In this document: positions 1 to 9,670 of the stretch, in pieces | How the letters are laid out: each line of letters begins with the position of its first letter | Position numbering within the stretch: the first letter of the stretch is position 1 | Assembly (NCBI RefSeq): GCF_030272615.1 | Contig: NW_026728910.1 | Coordinates: 332,501-357,500, forward strand | Reading direction: 5' to 3' | DNA length: 25,000 nt | From: Cryptomeria japonica | Lineage: Eukaryota; Streptophyta; Pinopsida; Cupressales; Cupressaceae | Position numbers and translations under genes: made by a program | Notes under the pieces: generated by a model | What the model was told of the DNA's origin: nothing | Database searches by the model: none | The model's input: the letters and a program-made list of their open reading frames with translations, nothing else

Positions 1-850
1 AACAACGCCCCCTCTACCCTCTGTCGAAACACTCGGCATTGCTGCTCCCTAAGGTGAGCTTCTCCTCATAGGCAATTCCGCTCTTATCCGGTCACGTTTG
101 TGTGCCCGAATTTCGCAAGGCAACCTCCATGGGACATGGAAAAGACTCGAGAAGAGAGCTCGCTCACGGGAGAGAGAAGCCAAGGAGACCACGAGAGTGC
201 TGAGAGTGGGACAGCGCTGAATAGGCGGGAGAAGCCTGCGCGTATAAACGGAGATATATATCCAATTGCAACGAAGGAACGTGCCAAAGATCGAGAACAA
301 TGGCAGAAATGCTAGTAACGTGCACTTCGGGACCAACGCATCACCGGAAGACAACCGCCAAACATCGAAAGAGTCGCGATGCTCCGCAACCTACGTGCAA
401 AGCGGTCGCACACCGGGTAAGGGAGTGAGAGCCCCAAACATAGCTGGGCGAGGCGCTCACTCCGCTCTTTAATATCTCGTTAATACCGCCAAGGAAATGG
501 CACAAGCACACACACACAAGCATCCTCGGAAGAGGACAGTTCGAGTGACAGGTCAAATCCAAGAGTTCCGAAGACTACCTCCAGGAACAATCGGGAACAA
601 GACCGATTACAAGTCGTCGAGTCTGTTACTGGGCGAACACGAGATGCGCACAGGAAATCGATCAGCCCTCACAATGGCCCAAGGCCAGAGATCGGACTGC
701 TACGATTTACCCCAACAATCATCGTGCCACTCTTCGCAGAGAGGTGATAGACGCCAACGAGCCCGCGCATAGCAATCGAGGTGTAAAAAGGGCGTTGAAG
801 GCAGGAAGCCTGGACGAAAGAGGCTACGAGGTCACCTCGAAGCGGTCTAA
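1..850. other. Low-copy-looking segment without a recognisable gene
   Basis: No coding region, RNA gene or mobile element could be supported here. Open frames are short (about 100 residues or less), overlap on both strands and show no recognisable domain. Base composition is more balanced than in the arrays to the right. A short (CA)6 run lies at 508-519. Under the model of a minus-strand 35S unit, this would be the part of the 5' external transcribed spacer closest to the 18S gene. The start of 18S itself was looked for on both strands and not seen, so that placement is inference. Confidence 0.4.
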
Positions 851-1490
851 GAATCGGGCGCACTTGGGGCGACTACCAGTGCCAACCCCTTATCCCGCGG
901 TGCGTCCGACACACAGAAATTTCCAAGGCGGCCAAGGAGCCTCCCCGCATAGCAATCGGGGTGTGAGGTTACGGATGCAGCATTGATAGCAATCGAGGTG
1001 TGAGGCGAAGGATGCAGAAGTGAGAGCCGAGGGATGTAGCAGAGATAGCAATCGGGGTGTGTGATGCAGAAGAGATAGCAATCGAGGTGTGCGGTGGGAA
1101 GGGCCCAGCAGCCAGAATGCATGAAGCGACGGATGAAGCAGTGATGACAACCGGGCTGTGAGGAGAGGAGGGATGCAGCCAAGAAAGCAATCAGGGCTCG
1201 AGGCAAGGGATGCATCAAGGATAGCAATCATGTTGTGAGGCGAGATTCCAAAGGCTAAACGTGAGAGGCTGCAGGGTCGACTCAGAGAGGTCTATGCATG
1301 TGAGAGGCTGAAAGCAAGGTCGACTCGGAGCGGTCTATGCATCGGGCGCGCTTGGGGCGACTACCAGTGCCAACCCCTTATCCCGCGACGCGTCCGACAA
1401 AGAGAACGTTCCAAGGCGGCAGAGGAGGTTACCAGCCGAAGGATGCAGTAGCAATAACAGGTATAGTTCCGCGGCGGCCGAGAAGACTCA
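851..1490. repeat. Degenerate edge of the 188-bp satellite plus short interspersed repeats
   Basis: Two decayed pieces of the neighbouring 188-bp unit are visible. One runs about 860-965 (the words CTTGGGGCGACTACCAGTGC and CCGCATAGCAATCGGGG are intact). The other runs about 1347-1420. Between them the word GATAGCAATCG(A/G)GGTGTG recurs near 985, 1044, 1074 and, decayed, 1219, at irregular spacing and mixed with GGATGCAG words. This is the pattern expected at the edge of a satellite array, where homogenisation fails and copies decay. No gene is seen. Confidence 0.7.
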
Positions 1491-4400
1491 CCGCATAGGA
1501 ATCGGGATGCGAGGCGAGGGATGCGGCGGGAAGGCCCCGACGGCTAAACGGAAGAGGCTGCAGGGCCGCCTCGGAATGGTCCAAGCATCGGATGCGATTG
1601 GGACGACTACCAGTGCCAACCCCTTATCCCGCGATGCGTCCGATACACAGATAGTTCCAAGGCGGCCGAGGAGCCTCACCGCATATCAATCGGGGTGCGA
1701 GGCGAGGGATGGGGCGGGAAGGCCCCAACGGCTAGACGGAAGAGGCTTCAGGGCCACCTCGGAATGGTCCAAGCATCGGACGCGCTTGGGGCGACTGCCA
1801 GTGCCAACCCCTTATCCCGCGATGCGTCCGATACACAGATGGTTCCAAGGCGGCCGAGGAGCCTCACCGCATAGCAATCGGGGGTGCGAGGCGAGGGATG
1901 GGGCGGGAAGGCCCCAACGGCTAGACGGAAGAGGCTTCAGGGCCGCCTAGGAATGGTCCAAGCATCGGACACGCTTGGGGCGACTACCAGTGACAGCCCC
2001 CTATCCCGCGATGCGTCCGATACGAAGATGGTTCCAAGGCGGCCGAGGAGCCTCACCGCATAGCAATCGGGGTGCGAGGTGGGGGATGCGGCGAGATGGC
2101 CCCAACGGCTAGACGGAAGAGGCCACAGGGCCGCGTCGGAATAGTCCAAGCATCGGACGCGCTTGGGGCGACTACCAGTGACAACCCCTTATCCCGCGAT
2201 GCGTCCGATACGAAGATAGTTCCAAGGCGGCCGAGGAGCCTCACCGCATAGCAATCGGGGTGCGAGGTGGGGGATGCGGCGAGATGGCCCCAACGGCTAG
2301 ACGGAAGAGGCTGCAGGGCCGCCTCGGAATAGTCCAAGCATCGGACGCAGTTGGGGCCACTACCAGTGACAACCCCTTATCCCGCGATGCGTCCGATACG
2401 AAGATAGTTCCAAGGCGGCCGAAGAGCCTCACCGCATAGCAATCGGGGTGCGAGGTGGGGGATGCGGCGAGATGGCCCCAACGGCTAGACGGAAGAGGCC
2501 ACAGGGCCGCCTCGGAATAGTCCAAGCATCGGACGCGCTTGGGGCGACTACCAGTGACAACCCCTTATCCCGCGATGCGTCCGATACGAAGATAGTTCCC
2601 AGGCGGCCGAGGAGCCTCACCGCATAGCAATCGGGGTGCGAGGCGAGGGATGCGGCGAGATGGCCCCAAAGGCTAGACGGAAGAGGCTGCAGGGCTGCCT
2701 CGGAATAGTCCAAGCATCGGACGCGCTTGGGGCGACTACCACTGCCAACCCCTTATCCCGCGATGCGTCCGATACACAGATAGTTCCGAGGCGGCCGAGG
2801 AGGTGGGGGATGCAGCGAGATGGCCCCAACGGCTAGACGGAAGAGGCTGCAGGGCCGCCTCGGAATAGTCCAAGCATCGGACGCGCTTGGGGCGACTACC
2901 AGTGACAACCCCTTATCCCGCGATGCGTCCGATACACAGATAGTTCCGAGGCGGCCAAGGAGCCTCACCGCATAGCAATCGTGGTGCGAGGTGGGGGATG
3001 CGGCGAGATGGCCCCAACGGCTAGACGGAAGAGGCTGCAGGGCCGCCTCGGAATGGTCCAAGCATCGGATGCGCTTGGGGCGACTACCACTGCCAACCCC
3101 TTATCCCGCGATGCGTCCGATACACAGATAGTTCCAAGGCGGCCGAGGAGCCTCACAGCATAGCAATCAGGGTGCGAGGCGAGGGATGCGGCGAGAAAGC
3201 CCCAACGGCTAGAGGGAAGAGGCTTCAGGTCCGCCTCGGAATGGTCCAAGCATCGGACGCGCTTGGGGCGACTACCAGTGACAACCCCTTATCCCGCGAC
3301 GCGTCCGATACACAGATAGTTCCAAGGCGGCCGAGGAGCCTCACCGCATAGCAATCGGGGTGCGAGGCGAGGGATGCGGCGAGAAGGACCCAACGGCTAC
3401 ACGGAAGAGGCTTCGGGGCCGCCTCGGAATGGTCCAAGCATCGGACGCGCTTGGGGCGACTACCAGTGACAACCCCTTATCCCACGACGCGTCCGATACA
3501 CAGATAGTTCCAAGGCGGCCGAGGAGCCTCACCGCATAGCAATCGGGGTGCGAGGCGAGGGATGCGGCGAGAACGACCCAACGGCTACACGGAAGAGGCT
3601 TCGGGGCCGCCTCGGAATGGTCCAAGCATCGGACGCGCTTGGGGCGACTACCAGTGACAACCCCTTATCCCGCGACGCGTCCGATACACAGATAGTTCCA
3701 AGGCGGCCGAGGAGCCTCACCGCATAGCAATCGGGGTGCGAGGCGAGGGATGCGGCGAGAAGGACCCAACGGCTAGACGGAAGAGGCTTCGGGTCCGCCT
3801 CGGAATGGTCCAAGCATCGGACGCGCTTGGGGCGACTACCAGTGACAACCCCTTATCCCGCGACGCGTCCGATACACAGATAGTTCCAAGGCGGCCGAGG
3901 AGCCTCACCGCATAGCAATCGGGGTGCGAGGCGAGGGATGCGGCGAGAAGGACCCAACGGCTAGACGGAAGAGGCTTCGGGTCCGCCTCGGAATGGTCCA
4001 AGCATCGGACGCGCTTGGGGCGACTACCAGTGACAACCCCTTATCCCGCGACGCGTCCGATACACAGATAGTTCCAAGGCGGCCGAGGAGCCTCACCGCA
4101 TAGCAATCGGGGTGCGAGGCGAGGGATGCGGCGAGAAGGACCCAACGGCTAGACGGAAGAGGCTTCGGGTCCGCCTCGGAATGGTCCAAGCATCGGACGC
4201 GCTTGGGGCGACTACCAGTGACAACCCCTTATCCCGCGACGCGTCCGATACACAGATAGTTCCGAGGCGGCCGAGGAGCCTCACCGCATAGCAATCGGGG
4301 TGCGAGGCGAAGGATGCGGCGAGAAGGACCCAACGGCTAGACGGAAGAGGCTTCGGGTCCGCCTCGGAATGGTCCAAGCATCGGACGCGCTTGGGGCGAC

Positions 4401-5411
4401 TACCAGTGACAACCCCTTATCCCGCGACGCGTCCGATACACAGATAGTTCCAAGGCGGCCGAGGAGCCTCACCGCATAGCAATCGGGGTGCGAGGCGAGG
4501 GATGCGGCGAGAAGGACCCAACGGCTAGACGGAAGAGGCTTCAGGGCCGCCTCGGAATGGTCCAAGCATCGAACGCGCTTGGGGCGACTACCAGTGACAA
4601 CCCCTTATCCCGCGACGCGTCCGATACACAGATAGTTCCGAGGCGGCCGAGGAGCCTCACCGCATAGCAATCGGGGTGCGAGGCGAGGGATGCGGCGAGA
4701 AGGACCCAACGGCTAGACGGAAGAGGCTTCAGGGCCGCCTCGGAATGGTCCAAGCATCGGACGCGCTTGGGGCGACTACCAGTGACAACCCCTTATCCCG
4801 CGACGCGTCCGATACACAGATAGTTCCGAGGCGGCCGAGGAGCCTCACCGCATAGCAATCGGGGTGCGAGGCGAGGGATGCGGCGAGAAGGACCCAACGG
4901 CTAGACGGAAGAGGCTTCAGGGCCGCCTCGGAATGGTCCAAGCATCGGACGCGCTTGGGGCGACTACCAGTGACAACCCCTTATCCCGCGACGCGTCCGA
5001 TACACAGATAGTTCCGAGGCGGCCGAGGAGCCTCACCGCATAGCAATCGGGGTGCGAGGCGAGGGATGCGGCGAGAAGGACCCAACGGCTAGACGGAAGA
5101 GGCTTCAGGGCCGCCTCGGAATGGTCCAAGCATCGGACGCGCTTGGGGCGACTACCAGTGACAACCCCTTATCCCGCGACGCGTCCGATACACAGATAGT
5201 TCCGAGGCGGCCGAGGAGCCTCACCGCATAGCAATCGGGGTGCGAGGCGAGGGATGCGGCGAGAAGGACCCAACGGCTAGACGGAAGAGGCTTCAGGGCC
5301 GCCTCGGAATGGTCCAAGCATCGGACGCGCTTGGGGCGACTACCGTTGCCAACCCCTTATCCCGCGATGCGTCTGATACACAGATAGTTCCGAGGCGGCC
5401 GAGGAGCCTCA
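1491..5411. repeat. 188-bp tandem satellite, 21 units
   Basis: The word CCGCATAGCAATC (or a one- or two-base variant) starts units at 1491, 1679, 1867, 2056, 2244, 2432, 2620, 2968, 3156, 3344 and then every 188 bp to 5412. One unit between 2620 and 2968 is shortened by 28 bp, and the unit at 1867 has one extra G; 21 units account exactly for the 3,921 bp. A partial copy ends near 5436. Two subfamilies are visible. Left units mostly have GATGCGTCCGATA and GAGATGGCCCC; units from 3344 rightwards have GACGCGTCCGATA and GAGAAGGACCC. Right-hand units fall into runs of near-identical neighbours (2, 4 and 5 units). Words such as GCGACTACCAGTG and CGCATAGCAATCGG also occur, decayed, in the units at 5437-6800, so the satellite probably arose from part of that module. 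No promoter-like box lies inside it. Confidence 0.95.
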
Positions 5412-5436
5412 CCGCATAGCAATCGGGTTGCGAGGC
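5412..5436. repeat. Truncated last copy of the 188-bp satellite
   Basis: The first 25 bp of a further unit are present, with a G-to-T change in the GGGGTGCG word. The sequence then departs into the older unit on the right, so this marks the right boundary of the homogenised array. Confidence 0.85.
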
Positions 5437-5675
5437 AGATTATTGGGAAGGGAACCCCCTGGGATGCGGCTCAAGCAGTGCCCAAAGGGACTGGAATGCG
5501 GAATCACATCGAGAGACCCAAATGCTATACGAGGGCTCAAATCGAATTATCGATTTGGCCACGACATGGACGCATCGGAACGACTACCTTTGCCGAACCA
5601 CTCGCAATTGCATCCATACCGAAACCAATAGACATTTCCGTTAGAGCCCTCGCATAGCATTCGGGAATCTCGCAT

Positions 5676-5763
5676 GCCCCTCTAAATCGACCAATGCTGG
5701 CGCTCAATGAAAATCCGAGCGCTACCACCGTTCGAGCGCCAGCATTGGTCGAGTTAGAGGGGC
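5676..5763. repeat. 30-bp inverted repeat (hairpin or cruciform) beside the first promoter-like box
   Basis: Arms 5676-5705 and 5734-5763 are reverse complements at 29 of 30 positions, including an uninterrupted 18-bp core (5688-5705 with 5734-5751), around a 28-nt loop. The right arm ends 25 bp before the box at 5789. In minus-strand reading the hairpin begins 25 nt downstream of that box. It would then fold in the first 120 nt of the putative transcript. Confidence 0.9.
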
Positions 5764-5788
5764 ACGGGGGAGAATGCTCCAGTCAACA

Positions 5789-5803
5789 CCTCCCCTATAT
5801 AAG
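5789..5803 (-). promoter_or_regulatory. Promoter-like box 1, candidate 35S gene promoter (Pol I type)
   Basis: The minus strand reads CTTATATAGGGGAGG. Plant RNA polymerase I start sites typically have TATATA followed directly by a run of G, with the start at the junction (established for Arabidopsis and other plants). Of the thirteen copies this lies furthest downstream in minus-strand direction, so it is the best candidate for the gene promoter rather than a spacer promoter. Read on the + strand the same bases give CTATATAAG, a good Pol II TATA box, so polymerase and direction are not settled by sequence alone. Confidence 0.5.
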
Positions 5804-6164
5804 TTATTTGTCCGATTCTCGCACAACCGTAGTCTGCCTCGTCGAATCAAACAACGGTCCCAGATTCCGACTTCCGTTCCGTAGAGACCCAAAAGCTAGA
5901 TGGAGGCTCGCAAGAAAGAGAGTCGGCGCATAGCAATCGGGTTTCTCGAACGTTTAGGGACCGAGCTCACTTGCGGATAGGGCAAAATCCGCCAAGCAAC
6001 CCAAAAGCTAGACGGGGGCTCGAATCGAATCGCCTAGGCGGCCACAACAACGACGTGTTGGATCGACTACCAGTGCCAAACCATTCAGCAAGACTAGTCT
6101 GTGTCGAGGCCGGATAGAGATTCTCAGAGAGCGCCCGCATAGCATTTAGGAGACCTGCCGCGTC

Positions 6165-6258
6165 CCTCACACTCGACAAATGGTGGTGCACGTTTATAAA
6201 TCCGAGCGATCCCAACCCTTTCAAGCACCAACATCGGTCGAGATAGAGGGGCACGGAG
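6165..6258. repeat. Decayed second copy of the inverted repeat
   Basis: Arms around CTCGACAAATGGTGGTGC (from about 6172) and GCACCAACATCGGTCGAG (from about 6225) pair with three mismatches in 18 bp. This is the same position relative to its box (6279-6293) as the perfect version at 5676-5763. Confidence 0.65.
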
Positions 6259-6278
6259 GGGGCTGCGTGAGACAACAC

Positions 6279-6293
6279 AGTCCCCTATATAAG
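6279..6293 (-). promoter_or_regulatory. Promoter-like box 2 (Pol I type)
   Basis: The minus strand reads CTTATATAGGGGACT. This is the only copy in which the G run is followed by ACT rather than AGG. The TATATAGGGGA core is intact. Confidence 0.45.
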
Positions 6294-6611
6294 TTATTTG
6301 TCCGATTCTCACACATCCGAAGAATGGTCATCAAATCGGACAACAGCCCAAACTTCCGACTTCCGTCCCAGAAAGCCCAAGAGCTATCTAAAACGTTCAT
6401 GGCCGGAACTCGATCGCGGCTATACCAGTCCGCCAAGCAACCCAAAAGCTAGACTGGAGCTCTAGTCGAATCACCTCTGTGGCCATTGCAAGGACGTGTT
6501 GGAGCGACTACCATTGCCGAACCATTCCGCAGGTCGAGTCCATACCAAGGCCGCATAGAGATTCACGATGAGCTCCTGCATAGCAATCAGGAGACTTGCC
6601 GTGTCCATCAC

Positions 6612-6692
6612 AATCGATAAATCCTGGTGCAAGATTTTTGCATCCGAGCGCTCCAACCAGTCGAGCACCAGCATCAATCGACATAAACGGGC
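6612..6692. repeat. Decayed third copy of the inverted repeat
   Basis: Arms around TCGATAAATCCTGGTGC and GCACCAGCATCAATCGA pair with about four mismatches in 17 bp. The element again lies just before a box (6720-6734) on the + strand. Confidence 0.55.
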
Positions 6693-6719
6693 ACGGGGGG
6701 AGGATGCTCGAGAACACTA

Positions 6720-6734
6720 CCTCCCCTATATAAG
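6720..6734 (-). promoter_or_regulatory. Promoter-like box 3 (Pol I type)
   Basis: Intact CTTATATAGGGGAGG on the minus strand, 441 bp from box 2. It keeps the AACTTATATAG flank seen in boxes 1-2, whereas boxes 4-12 have AGCTTATATAG. Confidence 0.45.
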
Positions 6735-6867
6735 TTATTTGTCCGATTCTCAAGCAGCCGAAGTCTGGTCATCGAATCGGGTCAAAGACCACAACTTCCG
6801 ACTTTACCCACAATGCAAGTCATCGAATCGAACATCGGCCCCCGAGTCGGACTCCATGCGTATGTCA

Positions 6868-7178
6868 GGTCATCGGACCCAAATTCCGCCTTCCTGCGCA
6901 TGGCGGGCCATCAATATCAACTCGGTCATCGGACCCAAACTCCGCCTTTTTGCGTATGGCACGCCTTCAAATCGGTCATCGGACCCAAATTCCGCCTTCC
7001 TGTGCATGGCGGGCCATCAACATCAACTCGGTCATCGGACCCAAATTCCGCCTTTCTGCGCATGGCACGCCATCAACTCGGTCATCGGACCCAAATTCCG
7101 CCTTCCTGCGCATGGCAAGTCATCGGACACAAATTCAGACCTCGCCAATATGCCTACGTATCGAATCGGTCATCGGAC
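6868..7178. repeat. Minisatellite of about 50-56 bp (GGTCATCGGACCC words)
   Basis: The word GGTCATCGGACCC recurs at about 6868, 6924, 6974, 7030, 7080 and 7166, with a changed copy near 7128. Each is followed by AAATTCCGCCTTCCTGCGC or a close variant and a CATGGC word. The same words occur once or twice in each 311-bp unit to the right, so this is a local expansion of part of that unit. Confidence 0.8.
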
Positions 7179-7264
7179 CCAACTTCCGACTTCATCCATA
7201 CTGTAGGGTCTTTGAGGTTGGCGCGGTGCGCTCAACCCAGGGAGTCGACCCATCGAAGCATACA

Positions 7265-7279
7265 CCTCCCCTATATAAG
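7265..7279 (-). promoter_or_regulatory. Promoter-like box 4 (first of the 311-bp series)
   Basis: Intact core. The + strand flank ATTTGTCCGATTCCCACACC is shared with boxes 5-6. Confidence 0.45.
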
Positions 7280-7575
7280 CTATTTGTCCGATTCCCACAC
7301 CTGTGTAGTTTGCACCTCTGACCAGGACATCGACCCCAACTTCCGAACTCGACTGCAACGACGGCACCAGCGCCTTGGTGCGCACCTTGCGACGCACAGT
7401 CCCAACATTCGCCTTCCTGCACATGGCAGGTCATCGGACCCAAATTCCGACCTCGCGAGTATGCCTACATATCGAATCGGTCATCGGACCCAACTTCCGA
7501 CTTCATCCATACCGTAGGGTCTTTGAGGTTGGCGCGGTGCGCTCAACCCGGGGAGTCGACCCAACGAAGCATACA

Positions 7576-7590
7576 CCTCCCCTATATAAG
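7576..7590 (-). promoter_or_regulatory. Promoter-like box 5 (311-bp series)
   Basis: Intact core, exactly 311 bp from box 4. Confidence 0.45.
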
Positions 7591-7886
7591 CTATTTGTCC
7601 GATTCCCACACCTGTGTAGTTTGCACCTCCGATCAAGACATCGACCCCAACTTCCGAACTCGCCTCCAACGACCGAACCAGCGCCTTGGTGCGCACCTTG
7701 CAACGCACAGTGCCAACATTCGCCTTCCTGCACGTGGCAGGTCATCGGACCCAAATTCCGACCTCGCGAGTATGCCTACATATCGAATCGGTCATCGGAC
7801 CCAACTTCCGACTTCATCCATACCGTAGGGTCTTTGAGGTTGGCGCGGTGCGCTCAACCCGGGGAGTCGACCCAACGAAGCATACA

Positions 7887-7901
7887 CCTCCCCTATATAA
7901 G
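7887..7901 (-). promoter_or_regulatory. Promoter-like box 6 (311-bp series)
   Basis: Intact core, exactly 311 bp from box 5. Confidence 0.45.
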
Positions 7902-8197
7902 CTATTTGTCCGATTCCCACACCTGTGTAGCTTGCACCTCCGATCAGGACATCGACCCCAACTTCCGAACTCGACTAAAAAGACCGCACCAGCGCCTTGG
8001 TGTGCACCTTGCAACGCACAGTGTCAACATTCGCCTTCCTGCACATGGCAGGTCATCGGACCCAAATTCCGACCTCATGAGCATACCTACTAATCGAATC
8101 GGTCATCGGACCCAACTTCCGACTTCATCCATACCGTAGGGTCTTTGAGGTTGGCGCGGTGCGCTCAACCTGGGGAGTCGACCCATCGAAGCATACA

Positions 8198-8212
8198 CCT
8201 CCCCTATATAAG
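8198..8212 (-). promoter_or_regulatory. Promoter-like box 7 (311-bp series)
   Basis: Intact core, exactly 311 bp from box 6. It is the last of the series before the 52-bp minisatellite interrupts the spacing. Confidence 0.45.
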
Positions 8213-8309
8213 CTATTTGTCCGATTCCGACACCTGTGTAGTTTGCACCTCCGCTCAGGACATCGACCCCAACTTCCGAACTCGCCTGCAACGACCGAAC
8301 CAGCGCCTT

Positions 8310-9058
8310 GGTGCGCACCAAAAGTGCGCACTTTTGGAGGGCACTTTTGTGCGCTCCAAAGGTGCGCACTTTTGGAGGGCACTTTTCTGCGCTCCAAAGG
8401 TGCGCACTTTTGGAGGGCACTTTTTGGAGGGCACTTTTCTGCGCTCCAAAGGTGCGCACTTTTGGAGGGCACTTTTTGGAGGGCACTTTTCTGCGCTCCA
8501 AAGGTGCGCACTTTTGGAGGGCACTTTTTGGAGGGCACTTTTCTGCGCTCCAAAGGTGCGCACTTTTGGAGGGCACTTTTTGGAGGGCACTTTTCTGCGC
8601 TCCAAAGGTGCGCACTTTTGGAGGGCACTTTTTGGAGGGCACTTTTCTGCGCTCCAAAGGTGCGCACTTTTGGAGGGCACTTTTTGGAGGGCACTTTTCT
8701 GCGCTCCAAAGGTGCGCACTTTTGGAGGGCACTTTTTGGAGGGCACTTTTCTGCGCTCCAAAGGTGCGCACTTTTGGAGGGCACTTTTTGGAGGGCACTT
8801 TTCTGCGCTCCAAAGGTGCGCACTTTTGGAGGGCACTTTTTGGAGGGCACTTTTCTGCGCTCCAAAGGTGCGCACTTTTGGAGGGCACTTTTTGGAGGGC
8901 ACTTTTCTGCGCTCCAAAGGTGCGCACTTTTGGAGGGCACTTTTTGGAGGGCACTTTTCTGCGCTCCAAAGGTGCGCACTTTTGGAGGGCACTTTTGTGC
9001 ACTCCAAAGGTGCGCACTTTTGGAGGGCACTTTTCCTGTGCTCCAAAGGTGCACACCT
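8310..9058. repeat. 52-bp minisatellite inserted in the promoter ladder
   Basis: GCGCTCCAAAGGTGCGCAC starts every 52 bp from 8389 to 8961, giving eleven full, almost identical units. The two flanking steps, 8351 to 8389 and 8961 to 8999, are 38 bp and lack one 14-bp ACTTTTTGGAGGGC segment. Each full unit therefore carries a nested duplication of GGAGGGCACTTTT. The array begins at the GCGCCTTGGTGCGCACC word that is single-copy in each 311-bp unit, so it appears to have grown in place. Long open frames on both strands (about 250-370 residues) exist only because the unit has few stop codons. Confidence 0.95.
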
Positions 9059-9184
9059 AGGTGAGCACCTTCGACCACACCTTGTAGCACACCAAACTCT
9101 GACTTTCGACTTCATCCGCAATGCAGGGTCTTTGAGGTTGGCGCAATGCGCACAACCAGGGGAGTCGACCCATCAAACCCAACA

Positions 9185-9199
9185 CCTCCCCTATATAAG
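9185..9199 (-). promoter_or_regulatory. Promoter-like box 8 (first of the 157-bp series)
   Basis: Intact core. The + strand flank has changed to ATTTGTCTGATTCTCATACA. Confidence 0.45.
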
Positions 9200-9341
9200 C
9201 TATTTGTCTGATTCTCATACATGCGTAGCCTGCAGGAGCAATTAGGACATCGACCCCAACTTTCGGCTTCTAAACGAAAACAAGGTCTTTGAGGTTGGTG
9301 TAATGCGAACAACTAGGGGAGTCAACCCATCAAACCCAACA

Positions 9342-9356
9342 CCTCCCCTATATAAG
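9342..9356 (-). promoter_or_regulatory. Promoter-like box 9 (157-bp series)
   Basis: Intact core, 157 bp from box 8. Confidence 0.45.
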
Positions 9357-9498
9357 CTATTTGTCTGATTCTCATACATGTGTAGTCTACAGGAGCAATT
9401 AGGACATCGACCCCAACTTTTGACTTCTTAACGAAAACAAGGTCTTTGAGGTTGACGTAATGCGCACAACCAGGGGAGTCGACCCATCAAACCCAACA

Positions 9499-9513
9499 CC
9501 TCCCCTATATAAG
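9499..9513 (-). promoter_or_regulatory. Promoter-like box 10 (157-bp series)
   Basis: Intact core, 157 bp from box 9. Confidence 0.45.
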
Positions 9514-9655
9514 CTATTTGTCCGATTCTCATACATGTGTAGCCTGCAGGAGCCATTAGGACATTGACCCCAACTTTTGACTTCTTAACGAAAACAAGGT
9601 CTTTGAGGTTGGCGTAATGCGCACAACCAAGGGAGTTGACCCATCAAACCCAACA

Positions 9656-9670
9656 CCTCCCCTATATAAG
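9656..9670 (-). promoter_or_regulatory. Promoter-like box 11 (157-bp series)
   Basis: Intact core, 157 bp from box 10. Confidence 0.45.

Larger units (their letters stand above)
5437..6800. repeat. Three diverged promoter-bearing spacer units
   Basis: Three related stretches follow one another. Each contains, in + order, a word like CGACTACC(A/T)(G/T)TGCC (near 5580, 6068, 6508), GCATAGCA(A/T)T, an inverted-repeat region with the word ATCCGAGCG, an AGAGGGGCACGG word (decayed to ACGGGCACGG in the third unit) and then the TCCCCTATATAAG box. The boxes lie at 5791, 6281 and 6722, so spacing is 490 and 441 bp. Identity between units is clearly lower than in the neighbouring arrays, so these are older or less homogenised. 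The shared words link them to the 188-bp satellite on the left and, through the box and its ATTTGTCCGATTC flank, to the 311- and 157-bp units on the right. No coding gene is seen. Confidence 0.8.
7186..8320. repeat. 311-bp tandem units, each with one promoter-like box
   Basis: Four copies lie in exact 311-bp register (boxes at 7265, 7576, 7887, 8198). In + order each unit holds AGGGTCTTTGAGGTTGGCGC, a GGGGAGTCGACCC word, the box with its ATTTGTCCGATTC flank, GGACATCGACCCCAACTTCC, a GCGCCTTGGTGCGCACC word, CTTCCTGCACATGGCAGG (one base varies) and two CATCGGACCCAA words. The fourth copy is broken by the 52-bp minisatellite exactly at its GGTGCGCACC word. No protein is supported. Frames of 230-250 residues across the units simply follow the repeat. 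Confidence 0.9.

Noticed and set aside
250-262. GATATATATCC as a further Pol I-like box
   Set aside because: The minus strand reads GGATATATATCTC, which lacks the G run after TATATA and the conserved flank of the thirteen boxes.
2053-5317. Series of 94- and 70-residue minus-strand frames in the 188-bp satellite
   Set aside because: Each is the same frame repeated once per unit and stops in every unit; 188 is not a multiple of 3, so no continuous protein repeat exists.
1491-5411. Centromeric satellite, because the unit length is near nucleosomal
   Set aside because: The array is short, has only 21 units, and shares words with neighbouring promoter-bearing spacer units. Spacer subrepeats explain it better, although a wider genome search was not possible.
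8310-9058. CRISPR-like direct repeats
   Set aside because: The whole unit is repeated with no unique spacers, and the window is eukaryotic rDNA spacer.
8103-9245. Frames of 250-366 residues over the 52-bp array on both strands
   Set aside because: A 52-bp unit without stops produces a three-unit periodic peptide in every open phase. No start context, domain or conservation supports a protein.
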